A stretch of DNA of 64,000 bases from NCBI GenBank assembly GCA_029553475.1, contig JAKPKV010000191.1, positions 1 to 64,000 on the forward strand, given 5' to 3'. A model generated the notes under the pieces. It saw only the letters and a list, made by a program, of their open reading frames with translations. It was not told the DNA's origin and searched no databases. The position numbers and the translations under genes are program-made. Below, one piece after another: positions 7,815 to 16,637 of the stretch; the first letter of the stretch is position 1, and each line of letters starts with the position of its first letter. The stretch is from Armatimonadota bacterium (GTDB lineage: Bacteria > Armatimonadota > Hebobacteria > CAIYQO01).

Positions 7815-10800
7815 ATGCGCGCTTTCCGCTGGATTCCGCTGCTGTGCAGTCTGCTCTGCCTCTTGCCCGCCCTCGCCGCGGGCGACGAGCCCGACGCCTT
7901 CCCCGACAAAGCCGTGGTCGGCGACGTGATGCTCTTCCGCACGGGCGAGGGCGCGCTGCGGCGGGTCGAGGTGGACGACCGCGCGGGGTATACGAATTTC
8001 GGCCCCGGCACGCTCCTCTACGGCGACGTGCTGGCGGGCAAAAGCGCGCACCTGCGGCTGGAGATTGATCTGCACGACGGCGGCTACACGGGGGCCATCG
8101 TCATCCCCTACGACTCCGCCGACGATACGGTGAAGGTGGAGGCGCGCTATCCCGGCGCGTGGAAGGGCAGCCGCATCACGCTGGAGGGGAAAGATGCCTG
8201 GACCACGGTTGCCGTCACCTGGCCGGACGCGCGGCTGGCGAAGCGCTGCAACGGCCACGACTTCCGCCTCCACATGCCCGCCGACCGCGAGGTGGTCATC
8301 GGCGCCATCCGCGTGGTGGAGCTGCCGCCGCTGCCGCCGCCAGTGCGCCCGGTGCGCATGCCGCTCTCGGCGGTGAAGACGGTCGGGGCGGTGAGCGACG
8401 GCGACCTCATCCGCCTGCCCGGCGCCTTCGCGCAGGATGACGACCGCGCCATCGTGATCAACGCCGCCGACGCCACCACGCTGCAGCTCCAGGCGGGCAA
8501 AACGATGGGCGCGGAGGGCGCCCCCGCCGGCGCGCGCTACATCCACTTCGTCGAGCAGGCCACCTACCGCTTCACGGTGAAGACGCCCGGCGCCTACCAG
8601 CTCTGGGAGCGCGCCTGGTTCCCGGTGAAGGGGCACTGGAACCACCACGAGGACGTGGACAGCGCGCAGGCGTTCATGGTGATTGACTCGCCGAACACGC
8701 TGGAGCCGAACCGCTGGCACTGGATCAAGGCCGGGCGCTACACGCTGGCCGCCGGCGCGCACGTGCTGACGCTGAGTTACCACGGCGGCGCGCGGCTGGA
8801 CCGGCTGGTCTTTTCCCCGGATGCCGATGCCCCGCCGGCGGGCCAGGGCGGCGCCCCCAGCCGCAACACCGGCCCGGCGCGGGGCGTCGTGGAGACCGCC
8901 GACGCCGCGCCGATGGACGCCGCGGCATGGCTGGCGCTGCACGGGGAGCTGGACGCCCGCGGCGGGGCGCTCACCGTGGAGCTGTCTGCCGACGGCGGCG
9001 CGAGCTGGTTCCCCGCGCCGGCGGATCACGCGCTGACCGCGGTGAAGGCGGCGGGCGGCGGCACGGATCGGCTGCGCGCGCGCGTGGCCTTCGCCCGCGG
9101 GCCGGACGGCGCCTCGCCGGTGGTGCAGGGGCTGGCCGCAGCGTACCTGCCGGGGGCCAAGGATGAGCTGGCGGTGGCGAACGGCGAGCTGGAGATCGCC
9201 GTCGGGCCGGTGGGCGTGCGCCGGCTGCGCGCGCCGAAACTGGGCGCGGAGTTCCTCCACGGCGGCGTGGAAGCCCCGCTCTTCCAACTGCTGCTCAAGC
9301 CGGCGGGCAGCGCCGCCCCGAGCTGGCTGCCCGCCACCGCCGCCGCGGTGGAGGGGCGCGAGGTGAAGGGGGACGTCCTCATCCAGCGCTTCCGCTTCGC
9401 CAACGGCATCGCCGTGACGACCACCGTGACGCTGGACGGCGCCGACAGCCGCTGGGGCATTGACATCACCAATCAGTCCACGCTGGAAGTGGCCGCCGTG
9501 CAGTACCCCATCTTCCAGGGCGTCCGCGTGGGGGCGGACAGCGCGGACGACACCCTCATCATCCCCTCTTTCTGGCGGCAGCTCGTGCGCAACCCGGCCG
9601 CGTGGAACGCCCGCCCCATCCGCGAGCTGGCCATGCACTGGACCTACCTCTACGACGATCACGCGGGCCTGTATCTCGGCGATCACAACTGGCCGCGGCG
9701 CGACCTGACGATCGTCCCCACCCGCAACGATCCCTCCACCCTGCACTACGGCTTCATCCGCGAGTACCTGGTGGCGCCGGGCGCGACGGTGCGCGCGCCC
9801 GATACCGTGGTCGCCGCGCGGCCGGGGGGGAGCTGGCACCCGGGGGCGGATATCTACCGCGCCGCCCTGCGCGACAAGATCGCGCCGCCCGCCACCCCGG
9901 CGTGGACGCGCCGCATGGACGGCTGGTGTACCGCCCCGGCGAACAATTTCCCCTATGAGGGCTACGCCGCCATCGCCGCCACCCACGACCGCGCCGTGCA
10001 GCGCGGGCTGGGCTATTATCTGGGCGGCAACCGCGCGCAGATTGACGGCCCGATGGAATACGTGGGCATGTGGCCCACCTACTGCCCCGCCTACGGCACG
10101 CTGCGCGAGTTCCAGGACGTGCTGCGCGAGGTGCGGGAGAACGGCGGACACACCAACTGGTACTTCAACTGGCAGCTCCTCAGCCCGTCGCGCATCGTGA
10201 ACCGCCCGCGCATCGCCGGCCTCATCCCGCGGGCGTGGGTGGAGCACCCGGTGCGGTGGTTCACCCACGCGGATTATCAGCAGACTGCCCTGCGCTGGTA
10301 CACCTGGGGCGAGGCGCCGCTCGCCACCGACGAGGACGAGCTGGTGCAGTGCGTGGGCAGCGCGCGCTGGCAGCGGCACCACGCCGAGCGCACCGCCGAT
10401 TGGGTACGCCTCTACGGCGCCGACGGCATGTATTACGATCAGCTCTCCTGCGTGAACAACATGTGCGGCAGCCTGGAGCACGGGCACGGCGATTACGGCG
10501 TCTGGGGCTGGTCCTGCGCGACCGGCCTGGGCCGCATCGCCGCCGAGATGCGCGCGGTGAACCCGCACTTCGTCACCAGCGGCGAGGGCTGCAACGACCT
10601 CATCGGGCAGGCGGTGGATTTTCACATGACCAGCGGCGTGTGGAACCGGCTGGAAATTTTTCGCTACTGCTTCCCCGAGCAGATGCTGCTGGACGGCGGC
10701 TGGAACGGCGGCGCCTGGCAGGGCCATGACCGCTTCCGCTACATCTGGATGACCGGCGCGCGCTTCGAGGGCCTGCCGGACACCCCGTACTGCGACCAGC

Positions 10801-12236
10801 TTCAGGCCCTCCGCCGCCGGGTGAGCCAGCTCATCTACCCGGCGCGCTTCATGGATACCGTGGGGCTGGAATTGACGCAGCATGGACAAATTGTCGCCAA
10901 CCCGCCGCGGGTGGCGACCTCCGGCGTGGAAATCGCCCCGGTGACCGGCCCGCAGGCGAAGTGGTTCCTGCTGAGCGCGCCGAGCAAAGGGGCGGTGATC
11001 AATATCATCCAGGATAAACCCACCGGCGCCAACGGCGAGGCGATCATCCCGCCGATCACGCTCAGGGTGCCGACGGCTGACTTCGGCCCGGTGCACGTCG
11101 CCTGGGTGCTGCGCCTGGATGGGCAGGTCGAGCGCCTGCACGGCGTCGAGCAGGATGGGCGCTACACCGTCGAGGTGCCGGGCGATTCCGCCTGCACCGT
11201 GCTGCTGGTGAACCAGGTCGGCCCGCAGATCACGCAACTGGATCTGCCCTTCGCCGCCGCGCCGGGGGCGACGATGCGCGGCACCGCCGCCGTCACCCAT
11301 TTTGGGGCGGCGCCGGCGACGGTGAGCCTGCGCTGGACGGCGCCCGCCGGGTGGGTCGGCGCCGCGGGGGCGGTGCAGCTGCAACCGGGCGAGACGAAGT
11401 CGGCGCCGGTGACGCTGGCGCTGCCGGCGAAGGTCGCGCCCGACCGCTATGACCTCACCCTCGTCACCGAGGCCGCCGGCGCGCAGGGCGCATTCCCGCA
11501 CTGGGTGACCGCCACCAGCGCGCTGTGGGTGCGGCTGACGCGCGACCGGAAAGGGCCGGTCATTGCCACGATCTTCAACCGCTCGGACACGCCGCTGGCG
11601 GGCACGCTCACGTTCACCCCGCCGAAGGGCGTCACCGTGGAGAAGCCCGTGCAGCCCTTCGCCGCCCCGGCCTGGGGGAAGACGGAGCTGACGGTGGCCG
11701 TCGCCGGATTGGAGCCGCTGCCGGCCCCGGCCCACCTGGGCGCCGTCGCGACCGCCGGCAAGGAGGTCGCGGAGCGCTGGCTGATGCTCTACCCGCCCGT
11801 GCCCAACGGCCAGTTCGAGACCGATTCCGCCGGCGACGGCCACCCGGATTACTGGTTCATCTGGGGCACCGGCGACGAGCGGAAATTCAACCACCTCGCG
11901 GCGCTGGATCCGCGGGAGCCGTACCTTGGCACGAGCAGCCTGAAGCTGAATCCGCACCCCGAAGGCGGCAAGGCGCTGTGGGCGATGCCCATCGTCTCCA
12001 CCTTCGAAGTCGGGAAAAAGTACCGCGTCTGCGTCGCCGTGCGCACCAGCGACGCGATGGACAGGCCGTTCGTACAGGTGGACACCCTGCGCCTCACCGG
12101 CGGCGAGCCGGGCAAGTGGACGCTGCTGCAGGGCGTCTTCACCTGCACCAGCCCCGACGGCCGCGTCCAGCTCGGCAACCCGAGCCGCCACCCCGTCTGG
12201 TTCGACGCGCTGACCATCGAGCCGGTCGTGGAATAA
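7815..12236 (+). CDS. Large secreted DUF6259-type glycosidase with C-terminal beta domains
   Basis: 1473 residues. The signal peptide is MRAFRWIPLLCSLLCLLPALAA. An N-terminal beta-rich region (to about 450) precedes a catalytic TIM-barrel-like part with NWYFNWQLL, a candidate nucleophile in GADGMYYDQLS (about Asp875) and a candidate acid in SGEGCNDL (about Glu924), in the manner of DUF6259 and clan GH-D-like enzymes. A C-terminal NEW3-like segment (EIT-like LDLPFAAAPGATMRGTAAV region) and a final carbohydrate-binding-like domain follow. The second of two adjacent ATGs (7815) is chosen because AGGAGG (7803-7808) lies 6 bases before it. The substrate is unknown. A cytoplasmic relative with the same catalytic style is at 45760. 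Confidence 0.75.
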   Translation: MRAFRWIPLLCSLLCLLPALAAGDEPDAFPDKAVVGDVMLFRTGEGALRRVEVDDRAGYTNFGPGTLLYGDVLAGKSAHLRLEIDLHDGGYTGAIVIPYDSADDTVKVEARYPGAWKGSRITLEGKDAWTTVAVTWPDARLAKRCNGHDFRLHMPADREVVIGAIRVVELPPLPPPVRPVRMPLSAVKTVGAVSDGDLIRLPGAFAQDDDRAIVINAADATTLQLQAGKTMGAEGAPAGARYIHFVEQATYRFTVKTPGAYQLWERAWFPVKGHWNHHEDVDSAQAFMVIDSPNTLEPNRWHWIKAGRYTLAAGAHVLTLSYHGGARLDRLVFSPDADAPPAGQGGAPSRNTGPARGVVETADAAPMDAAAWLALHGELDARGGALTVELSADGGASWFPAPADHALTAVKAAGGGTDRLRARVAFARGPDGASPVVQGLAAAYLPGAKDELAVANGELEIAVGPVGVRRLRAPKLGAEFLHGGVEAPLFQLLLKPAGSAAPSWLPATAAAVEGREVKGDVLIQRFRFANGIAVTTTVTLDGADSRWGIDITNQSTLEVAAVQYPIFQGVRVGADSADDTLIIPSFWRQLVRNPAAWNARPIRELAMHWTYLYDDHAGLYLGDHNWPRRDLTIVPTRNDPSTLHYGFIREYLVAPGATVRAPDTVVAARPGGSWHPGADIYRAALRDKIAPPATPAWTRRMDGWCTAPANNFPYEGYAAIAATHDRAVQRGLGYYLGGNRAQIDGPMEYVGMWPTYCPAYGTLREFQDVLREVRENGGHTNWYFNWQLLSPSRIVNRPRIAGLIPRAWVEHPVRWFTHADYQQTALRWYTWGEAPLATDEDELVQCVGSARWQRHHAERTADWVRLYGADGMYYDQLSCVNNMCGSLEHGHGDYGVWGWSCATGLGRIAAEMRAVNPHFVTSGEGCNDLIGQAVDFHMTSGVWNRLEIFRYCFPEQMLLDGGWNGGAWQGHDRFRYIWMTGARFEGLPDTPYCDQLQALRRRVSQLIYPARFMDTVGLELTQHGQIVANPPRVATSGVEIAPVTGPQAKWFLLSAPSKGAVINIIQDKPTGANGEAIIPPITLRVPTADFGPVHVAWVLRLDGQVERLHGVEQDGRYTVEVPGDSACTVLLVNQVGPQITQLDLPFAAAPGATMRGTAAVTHFGAAPATVSLRWTAPAGWVGAAGAVQLQPGETKSAPVTLALPAKVAPDRYDLTLVTEAAGAQGAFPHWVTATSALWVRLTRDRKGPVIATIFNRSDTPLAGTLTFTPPKGVTVEKPVQPFAAPAWGKTELTVAVAGLEPLPAPAHLGAVATAGKEVAERWLMLYPPVPNGQFETDSAGDGHPDYWFIWGTGDERKFNHLAALDPREPYLGTSSLKLNPHPEGGKALWAMPIVSTFEVGKKYRVCVAVRTSDAMDRPFVQVDTLRLTGGEPGKWTLLQGVFTCTSPDGRVQLGNPSRHPVWFDALTIEPVVE

Positions 12237-12249
12237 CGTACGAAACACC

Positions 12250-12383
12250 GGGCGGGCGAGCGTCCCCGCGAGCCGACTCCGGGGGGAAGCCTTATCCGTC
12301 GTGCGCGCAAGATAGCCTATCTCACGCACACGGCATATCATCACTTCCCCCCGGAGTCGGCTCGCGGGGACGCTCGCCCGCCC
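12250..12383. repeat. Long inverted repeat, family A copy 2
   Basis: Perfect 40-bp arms (12250-12289 and 12344-12383) and a 54-nt loop. Compared with copy 1, the left arm has CCCCGCGAG for CCTCGCGAG and the right arm has the matching change. GGGGGGAAG/CTTCCCCCC replaces GGGAGGAAA/TTTCCTCCC, again keeping pairs. The loop end CGGCATATCATCACTT is the complement of the loop text in copy 3. Confidence 0.9.
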
Positions 12384-12402
12384 AGTTCCACCCGCCCGCC
12401 GC

Positions 12403-12569
12403 TTCCGAAAATGGCCTGTTTTCGGAAACTAGTATACGCGACATATACCTGATCTTGTCAAGCATGGTGAGCATTTTTCCTCCCTCAAAATGCCCGTATT
12501 CCCTCATGGAGGAGCGCCGGGCGGCACATTTTTCGCCCGCTGACTTCCGAAAACAGGCCATTTTCGGAA
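12403..12569. repeat. Two 25-bp palindromes in inverted orientation
   Basis: At 12403-12427 and 12545-12569. Each has 9-bp arms TTCCGAAAA/TTTTCGGAA around TGGCCTG or CAGGCCA, and the two units are exact reverse complements. They bracket about 117 bp just before the pseudopilin pair. They could be operators for a dimeric regulator or arms of a large cruciform. Confidence 0.8.
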
Positions 12570-12617
12570 CCTGTCGCGTTGGCGATAATACGTCATTGTT
12601 GAAAGGAGCGTAGGGGT

Positions 12618-13763
12618 ATGTCTCACCTGCAACGCAGAGGGACCCGCCGCCGCGCGGGCTTCACCCTCATCGAACTGCTGGTGGTGATCGCCATCATCGC
12701 CATCCTGGCGGCCATCCTCTTCCCGGTGTTCGCGAAAGCCCGTGAGAAGGCTTTCCAAACGTCCTGTCTGAACAATCAGCGCCAACTGGTGACCGCTATC
12801 CTCATGTATGTGCAGGATCACGAGGAAACCTTTCCTCTGGTCAAAGACGTGTGGCCGCTGTTCAGCCAGGAAGGCAAAGTGCTGGTGTGCCCGACGAAGG
12901 GGGAAAAATACCCCAACGGGTACGGCTACGCGGTGGGGTTGAGTGCCAGGGCGCTCGGCGACGTCACCTCGCCCGTCGCCACCATCGTGACGGCGGACCT
13001 GAAAGTGCCCTCGCCGACCAATGATAACGGCCTGTACGGCTGGGCGGATGTGGATGTCCGGCATGATAAGAATTTCCTGTTCTCGGCCGTTGACGGGCAC
13101 GTGCAGTCGTTCATCACGAAAACCACGGCCACGGAAGCCAGCAAGTCGTTCATCCTCTTCCCGGTCCCCTGGACGTTTGTCGTGCCGCCCGGTCCCGATG
13201 AGCTGGCGGTCGCCGCGACAACGGACTTGTCCATGTTCGGCACCGCGGGGTATTACATCCCGGCCTCGGGTGGGGGCAGCCCTTCCTCGGCGGCGGCGCC
13301 CGCCGTGGTGACGCCGGCGTTCCTCGACGGCACGCTCGCCCCGCAGTTGCTCAATGCCACCGGGGGCGCCATCGCGGCGTGGACCGGTAATGGCGATACC
13401 TACCCGGAGTATTCAAAGTTCAAGTTCAAGATCAATAATACGGCCTACACTCCGGGCAGCACGGCGAAAGCGAACGGCCTGAAGAGCATCGTCTTTCCGC
13501 TGAAGCTGCAAGACACCGAGACCCACCTCGTCACCCTCGCCTTCGCCTTCCACAGCGCCGCGGCGTATCCGGGCATGACCTTTACCGTCACCGAGCAGGA
13601 GACGGGAAAGTCGCTGGCGTCGCAACAGGTCTACTACGATGGCCGTCCGTATTACACGCGGTTTGCCGTGCAGGCGGCGTCGGCCGGCAACACCATTACC
13701 GTGCGCTGTGATTTCCATGCCGCCAACGACAATGTCGGCATGATGGGCTTGCTGCTAGATTAG
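12618..13763 (+). CDS. Type IV pilin-like pseudopilin with C-terminal beta domain (1)
   Basis: 381 residues. A class III-type signal [19 protein letters not shown] follows a basic leader ([13 protein letters not shown]), with cleavage expected after the Gly and Glu+5 present. [20 protein letters not shown] follows, as in DUF1559-like and Armatimonadota-type prepilins. A VDGHV motif lies near residue 155. The last 120 residues form a separate domain ending [11 protein letters not shown] that is shared with the next gene. The ribosome site is GAAAGGAG. It is likely co-transcribed with the gene 32 bp downstream. Probably a surface or secretion-system pseudopilin; a major pilus subunit is less likely given the length. 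Confidence 0.85.
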   Translation: MSHLQRRGTRRRAGFTLIELLVVIAIIAILAAILFPVFAKAREKAFQTSCLNNQRQLVTAILMYVQDHEETFPLVKDVWPLFSQEGKVLVCPTKGEKYPNGYGYAVGLSARALGDVTSPVATIVTADLKVPSPTNDNGLYGWADVDVRHDKNFLFSAVDGHVQSFITKTTATEASKSFILFPVPWTFVVPPGPDELAVAATTDLSMFGTAGYYIPASGGGSPSSAAAPAVVTPAFLDGTLAPQLLNATGGAIAAWTGNGDTYPEYSKFKFKINNTAYTPGSTAKANGLKSIVFPLKLQDTETHLVTLAFAFHSAAAYPGMTFTVTEQETGKSLASQQVYYDGRPYYTRFAVQAASAGNTITVRCDFHAANDNVGMMGLLLD

Positions 13764-13795
13764 CGCGCCGAGCGCGCGAAGGAGGTACGACACTG

Positions 13796-15019
13796 ATGCG
13801 ACGACATCGTCAGGGATTCACCCTCATCGAGCTATTGGTCGTCATCGCGATCATCGCGATCCTGGCGGCGATTCTTTTCCCGGTCTTCGCCCGCGCCCGC
13901 GAAAAGGCTCGGCAGAACTCCTGCATCAACAATCAGCGGCAGATCGCCCTGGCCATCACCATGTGGGCGCAGGACCATAACAACCTGATGCCCTCCGCCG
14001 CGCTCGCCGGTCGCGCGTTGGCGGGCAACATGACCCCGCTCCTCATCGCCCAGACCCCGGCGGCCGGCAGCGTCTGGGGCGAGCTCGCCCTCCCCGGCGG
14101 CACCCTGCGGTGCCCCTCGACGTCAGCGATGGCCAATGGCTACGGGTATAACCGCGGCATCGCCGGCATGGCCGTCGGCGACATCACATCGCCGACGGCC
14201 ACCATCTGCGTGGGCGATGTCCTCAAGTCCGCGACCCCGGCCAACATCCTGAAAAGCCCCGACGATCTGGATGCCCGCCACAGCAATGGCTTCGTGGTGG
14301 CGGCGGTTGATGGGCACGTGCAGTTCTGCACCGCGAAGACGGACAAGTACGATGCCCTGCTCAATACCGGCATGTCCACCGTCCTCGCCCCGTTCACGGG
14401 CACGATCCCCCCGCGCGTGCCCGCCAACCTGCTCAAGAACGCGAGCGGCAAGCCCGGCGCGGACTTCACCCAGTTCGGCACCGCCGGCTATCTGGCGCCG
14501 AACCGGCCCGGCAATATCCCCCCCTACAAGCTGCCGGGCTGGATCAGCAGTCCGACGTTGACCGCCGTGCCCCTGGACGCCGCGAATAACGTCATGACGG
14601 GGAACTGGAGCTCCCCGGATGGGTGGATGACGTATCACTTCACCCGCGTGAAGTTTTTCAAAAATGGGACCGCGGATTACGGCAATTACTGCGGCGGCCT
14701 GTCCTGTAAAGCGATCGAGGTGAATTTCACCGTCCGCGATACGGTGATGCATACCGCGACGATCCCCTTCATGCTGCATGACGGGCACAAGGCGAATCCG
14801 GTGACCATCACCATCAGCGAACCCGCCGTCGCGGGGAATACCGGCAGTACGTCAGGTACGATCGCCCAGTACGTGGCCGGTCCTCCGGTTGAATATGCCA
14901 AGCCGGCGTATGCGCAGGTCTGCTTCAAAGCCTCGCAGCCGAACGCGGCCATCAAACTCCGCATCGAATTCACCGCGGCCAACAGCAACAACGGCTTCGT
15001 CGGCATCCTGTTCGACTGA
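13796..15019 (+). CDS. Type IV pilin-like pseudopilin with C-terminal beta domain (2)
   Basis: 407 residues, paralogous to the preceding gene. The leader MRRHRQ precedes [19 protein letters not shown] and then [20 protein letters not shown]. The [16 protein letters not shown] motif lies near residue 160, and the C-terminal domain ends [12 protein letters not shown], matching [11 protein letters not shown] of its neighbour. AAGGAGGT is an almost perfect ribosome site. The two genes look like a tandem duplication that has diverged strongly in the middle. A rho-independent terminator follows at 15063. No prepilin peptidase or assembly ATPase is in the window. Confidence 0.85.
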   Translation: MRRHRQGFTLIELLVVIAIIAILAAILFPVFARAREKARQNSCINNQRQIALAITMWAQDHNNLMPSAALAGRALAGNMTPLLIAQTPAAGSVWGELALPGGTLRCPSTSAMANGYGYNRGIAGMAVGDITSPTATICVGDVLKSATPANILKSPDDLDARHSNGFVVAAVDGHVQFCTAKTDKYDALLNTGMSTVLAPFTGTIPPRVPANLLKNASGKPGADFTQFGTAGYLAPNRPGNIPPYKLPGWISSPTLTAVPLDAANNVMTGNWSSPDGWMTYHFTRVKFFKNGTADYGNYCGGLSCKAIEVNFTVRDTVMHTATIPFMLHDGHKANPVTITISEPAVAGNTGSTSGTIAQYVAGPPVEYAKPAYAQVCFKASQPNAAIKLRIEFTAANSNNGFVGILFD

Positions 15020-15062
15020 CGCGGCCTCGCCGCGAGCGCAAAAATGGGCGGGCGAGCAACAT

Positions 15063-15107
15063 TGGGCGGGCGATCCCGATTGCAATTGGGATCGCCCGCC
15101 CATTTTT
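15063..15107 (+). terminator. Intrinsic terminator after the pseudopilin pair
   Basis: A perfect 15-bp stem, TGGGCGGGCGATCCC (15063-15077) with its complement (15088-15102), is followed by TTTTT (15103-15107). The upstream arm text TGGGCGGGCGA is also repeated just before (15045-15055). The same phrase GGGATCGCCCGCCCA recurs near 22680, so this terminator belongs to a repeat family. Confidence 0.75.
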
Positions 15108-15163
15108 GTCCGGAAGCCGCGCGGTCATGGCCGGGTAAGCGCACACATCGCCCCCCGGCACTA

Positions 15164-15236
15164 GTGCAAAAACCGAGAACTTATCGTATAATAAACCGCA
15201 TGTACGCAGTCATCCGCGGCGACGCCGCGGATTTTC
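15164..15236 (+). promoter_or_regulatory. Promoter and leader hairpin before trpB2
   Basis: TATAAT at 15187-15192 with a weak -35 (GTGCAA, 15164). About 20 nt downstream a 9-bp hairpin, ATCCGCGGC-GAC-GCCGCGGAT (15212-15232), is followed by TTT. It resembles an attenuator. There is no Trp-rich leader peptide. Confidence 0.5.
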
Positions 15237-15269
15237 CCAGTTTCAACCCCCCGTGTGAAGGAGTGCGCA

Positions 15270-16637
15270 ATGCCTGAACGACGAATTATCCTGCCGGGCG
15301 CCAAGATGCCGACCGCCTGGTACAACATCATGGCGGATATGCCGAATAAGCCGGCGCCGTATCTGCATCCGGGCACGCAGGAGCCGCTGACCCCCGACGC
15401 GCTGACGCCGATCTTCCCGATGTCGCTCATCGAGCAGGAAGTGACCCAGCAGCGCTGGGTGGACATGCCGGGCGAAGTCATTGACGCGCTGTTGCAGTAC
15501 CGCACCACCCCGCTGATCCGCGCGCTGCGGCTGGAGCAGGCGCTGGGCACCCCGGCGCGCATCTACTACAAGTTCGAGGGGCAGAGCCCGACGGGCAGCC
15601 ACAAATCCAACACCGCCATCGCCCAGGCGTACTACAACAAGCAGGCGGGCATGAAGCGGCTGGCCACCGAAACCGGCGCCGGCCAGTGGGGCACCGCCCT
15701 GTGCCATGCCTGCACCACCTTCGGCATGGACTGCACCGTCTACATGGTGAAGGTGAGTTTTCACCAGAAGCCGTACCGCAAAACGCTCATGCGGCTGTGG
15801 GGCGGCGAGGTCTTCGCCTCGCCGAGCGAGCAGACGCAGGCCGGGCGCGACGTGCTGGCGAAGGACCCCGACTCGCTGGGCAGCCTGGGCATCGCCATCT
15901 CCGAGGCGGTGGAAGACGCCGCCACCCACGCGGATACCAACTACGCCCTCGGCTCCGTGCTCAACCACGTGCTGATGCACCAGACCATCATCGGCCTGGA
16001 GTGCCTCGAGCAGTTCGACATGGTGGGCGATTACCCGGACGTGGTCTTCGGCTGCTGCGGCGGCGGCTCCAACTTCGGCGGGCTGGTCTTCCCCTTCCTC
16101 GGCCGGAAGCTGCGCGGCGAGGCGACGAAGCAGACCCGCTTCGTCGGCGTCGAGCCCGCGGCCTGTCCCACCCTCACCCGCGGCGAATATCGCTTCGATT
16201 ACGGCGACGTGGCGAAGATGACCCCGCTGGTGATGATGTATACCCTCGGCCACAACTTCATGCCTGCCGGCATCCACGCGGGCGGCCTGCGCTACCACGG
16301 CATGTCCGCGCTGGTCAGCCAGTTCGTGCACGAGGGCGACATCGAGGCCATCGCCTATCCGCAGAACCCGGTCTTCCAGGCCGCCGACCTCTTCGCCAAG
16401 ACGGAGGGCATCGTCCCCGCGCCGGAAAGCGCCCACGCCATCAAGGGCGCCATGGACGAGGCCCTGCGGGCGAAGGCAACCGGCGCGGAGACCGCCATCC
16501 TCATCGGCCTCTCCGGCCACGGCTTCCTCGACCTCGGCGCCTACGAGAGCTACCTCGACGGCAAACTGGTGGATTTCGCCCTCCCCGAGGACGAGCTCTG
16601 CGCCGCCCTCGGCGAGCTGCCGGAGATCACGCTGTAG
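15270..16637 (+). CDS. trpB: Tryptophan synthase beta chain, TrpB2 type
   Basis: 455 residues, making L-Trp from indole and serine with PLP. The PLP lysine lies in GSHKSN (Lys112) and the phosphate-binding glycine loop is GCCGGGSNFG (261-270). The length, the N-terminal extension (PTAWYNIMADMP) and the PEGHAVI-like region assign it to the TrpB2 group rather than the TrpA-dependent TrpB1. No trpA or other trp genes are near, which fits a stand-alone indole-salvage enzyme. The ATG at 15270 is chosen because AAGGAG ends 6 bases before it. The 3' end overlaps the convergent GH51 gene by 11 bp. Confidence 0.92.
   Translation: MPERRIILPGAKMPTAWYNIMADMPNKPAPYLHPGTQEPLTPDALTPIFPMSLIEQEVTQQRWVDMPGEVIDALLQYRTTPLIRALRLEQALGTPARIYYKFEGQSPTGSHKSNTAIAQAYYNKQAGMKRLATETGAGQWGTALCHACTTFGMDCTVYMVKVSFHQKPYRKTLMRLWGGEVFASPSEQTQAGRDVLAKDPDSLGSLGIAISEAVEDAATHADTNYALGSVLNHVLMHQTIIGLECLEQFDMVGDYPDVVFGCCGGGSNFGGLVFPFLGRKLRGEATKQTRFVGVEPAACPTLTRGEYRFDYGDVAKMTPLVMMYTLGHNFMPAGIHAGGLRYHGMSALVSQFVHEGDIEAIAYPQNPVFQAADLFAKTEGIVPAPESAHAIKGAMDEALRAKATGAETAILIGLSGHGFLDLGAYESYLDGKLVDFALPEDELCAALGELPEITL

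Larger units (their letters stand above)
12237..12617. other. 381-bp gap: family A repeat and paired 25-bp palindromes
   Basis: No gene. The gap holds the family A palindrome (12250-12383), the paired 25-bp palindromes (12403 and 12545) and an AT-richer stretch. A weak -10 GATAAT (12584-12589) lies before the first pseudopilin gene. Confidence 0.7.

Noticed and set aside
7596-12344. A very long open frame on the minus strand antisense to the DUF6259 gene
   Set aside because: The protein would be a low-complexity Arg/Gly/His/Ala mix typical of the shadow frame of a G+C-rich gene; no domain, no start context, and the plus-strand gene has clear motifs.
15187-15269. A trp-type leader peptide controlling trpB2
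   Set aside because: The small frame after the promoter contains no tryptophan codons and runs into the trpB start.
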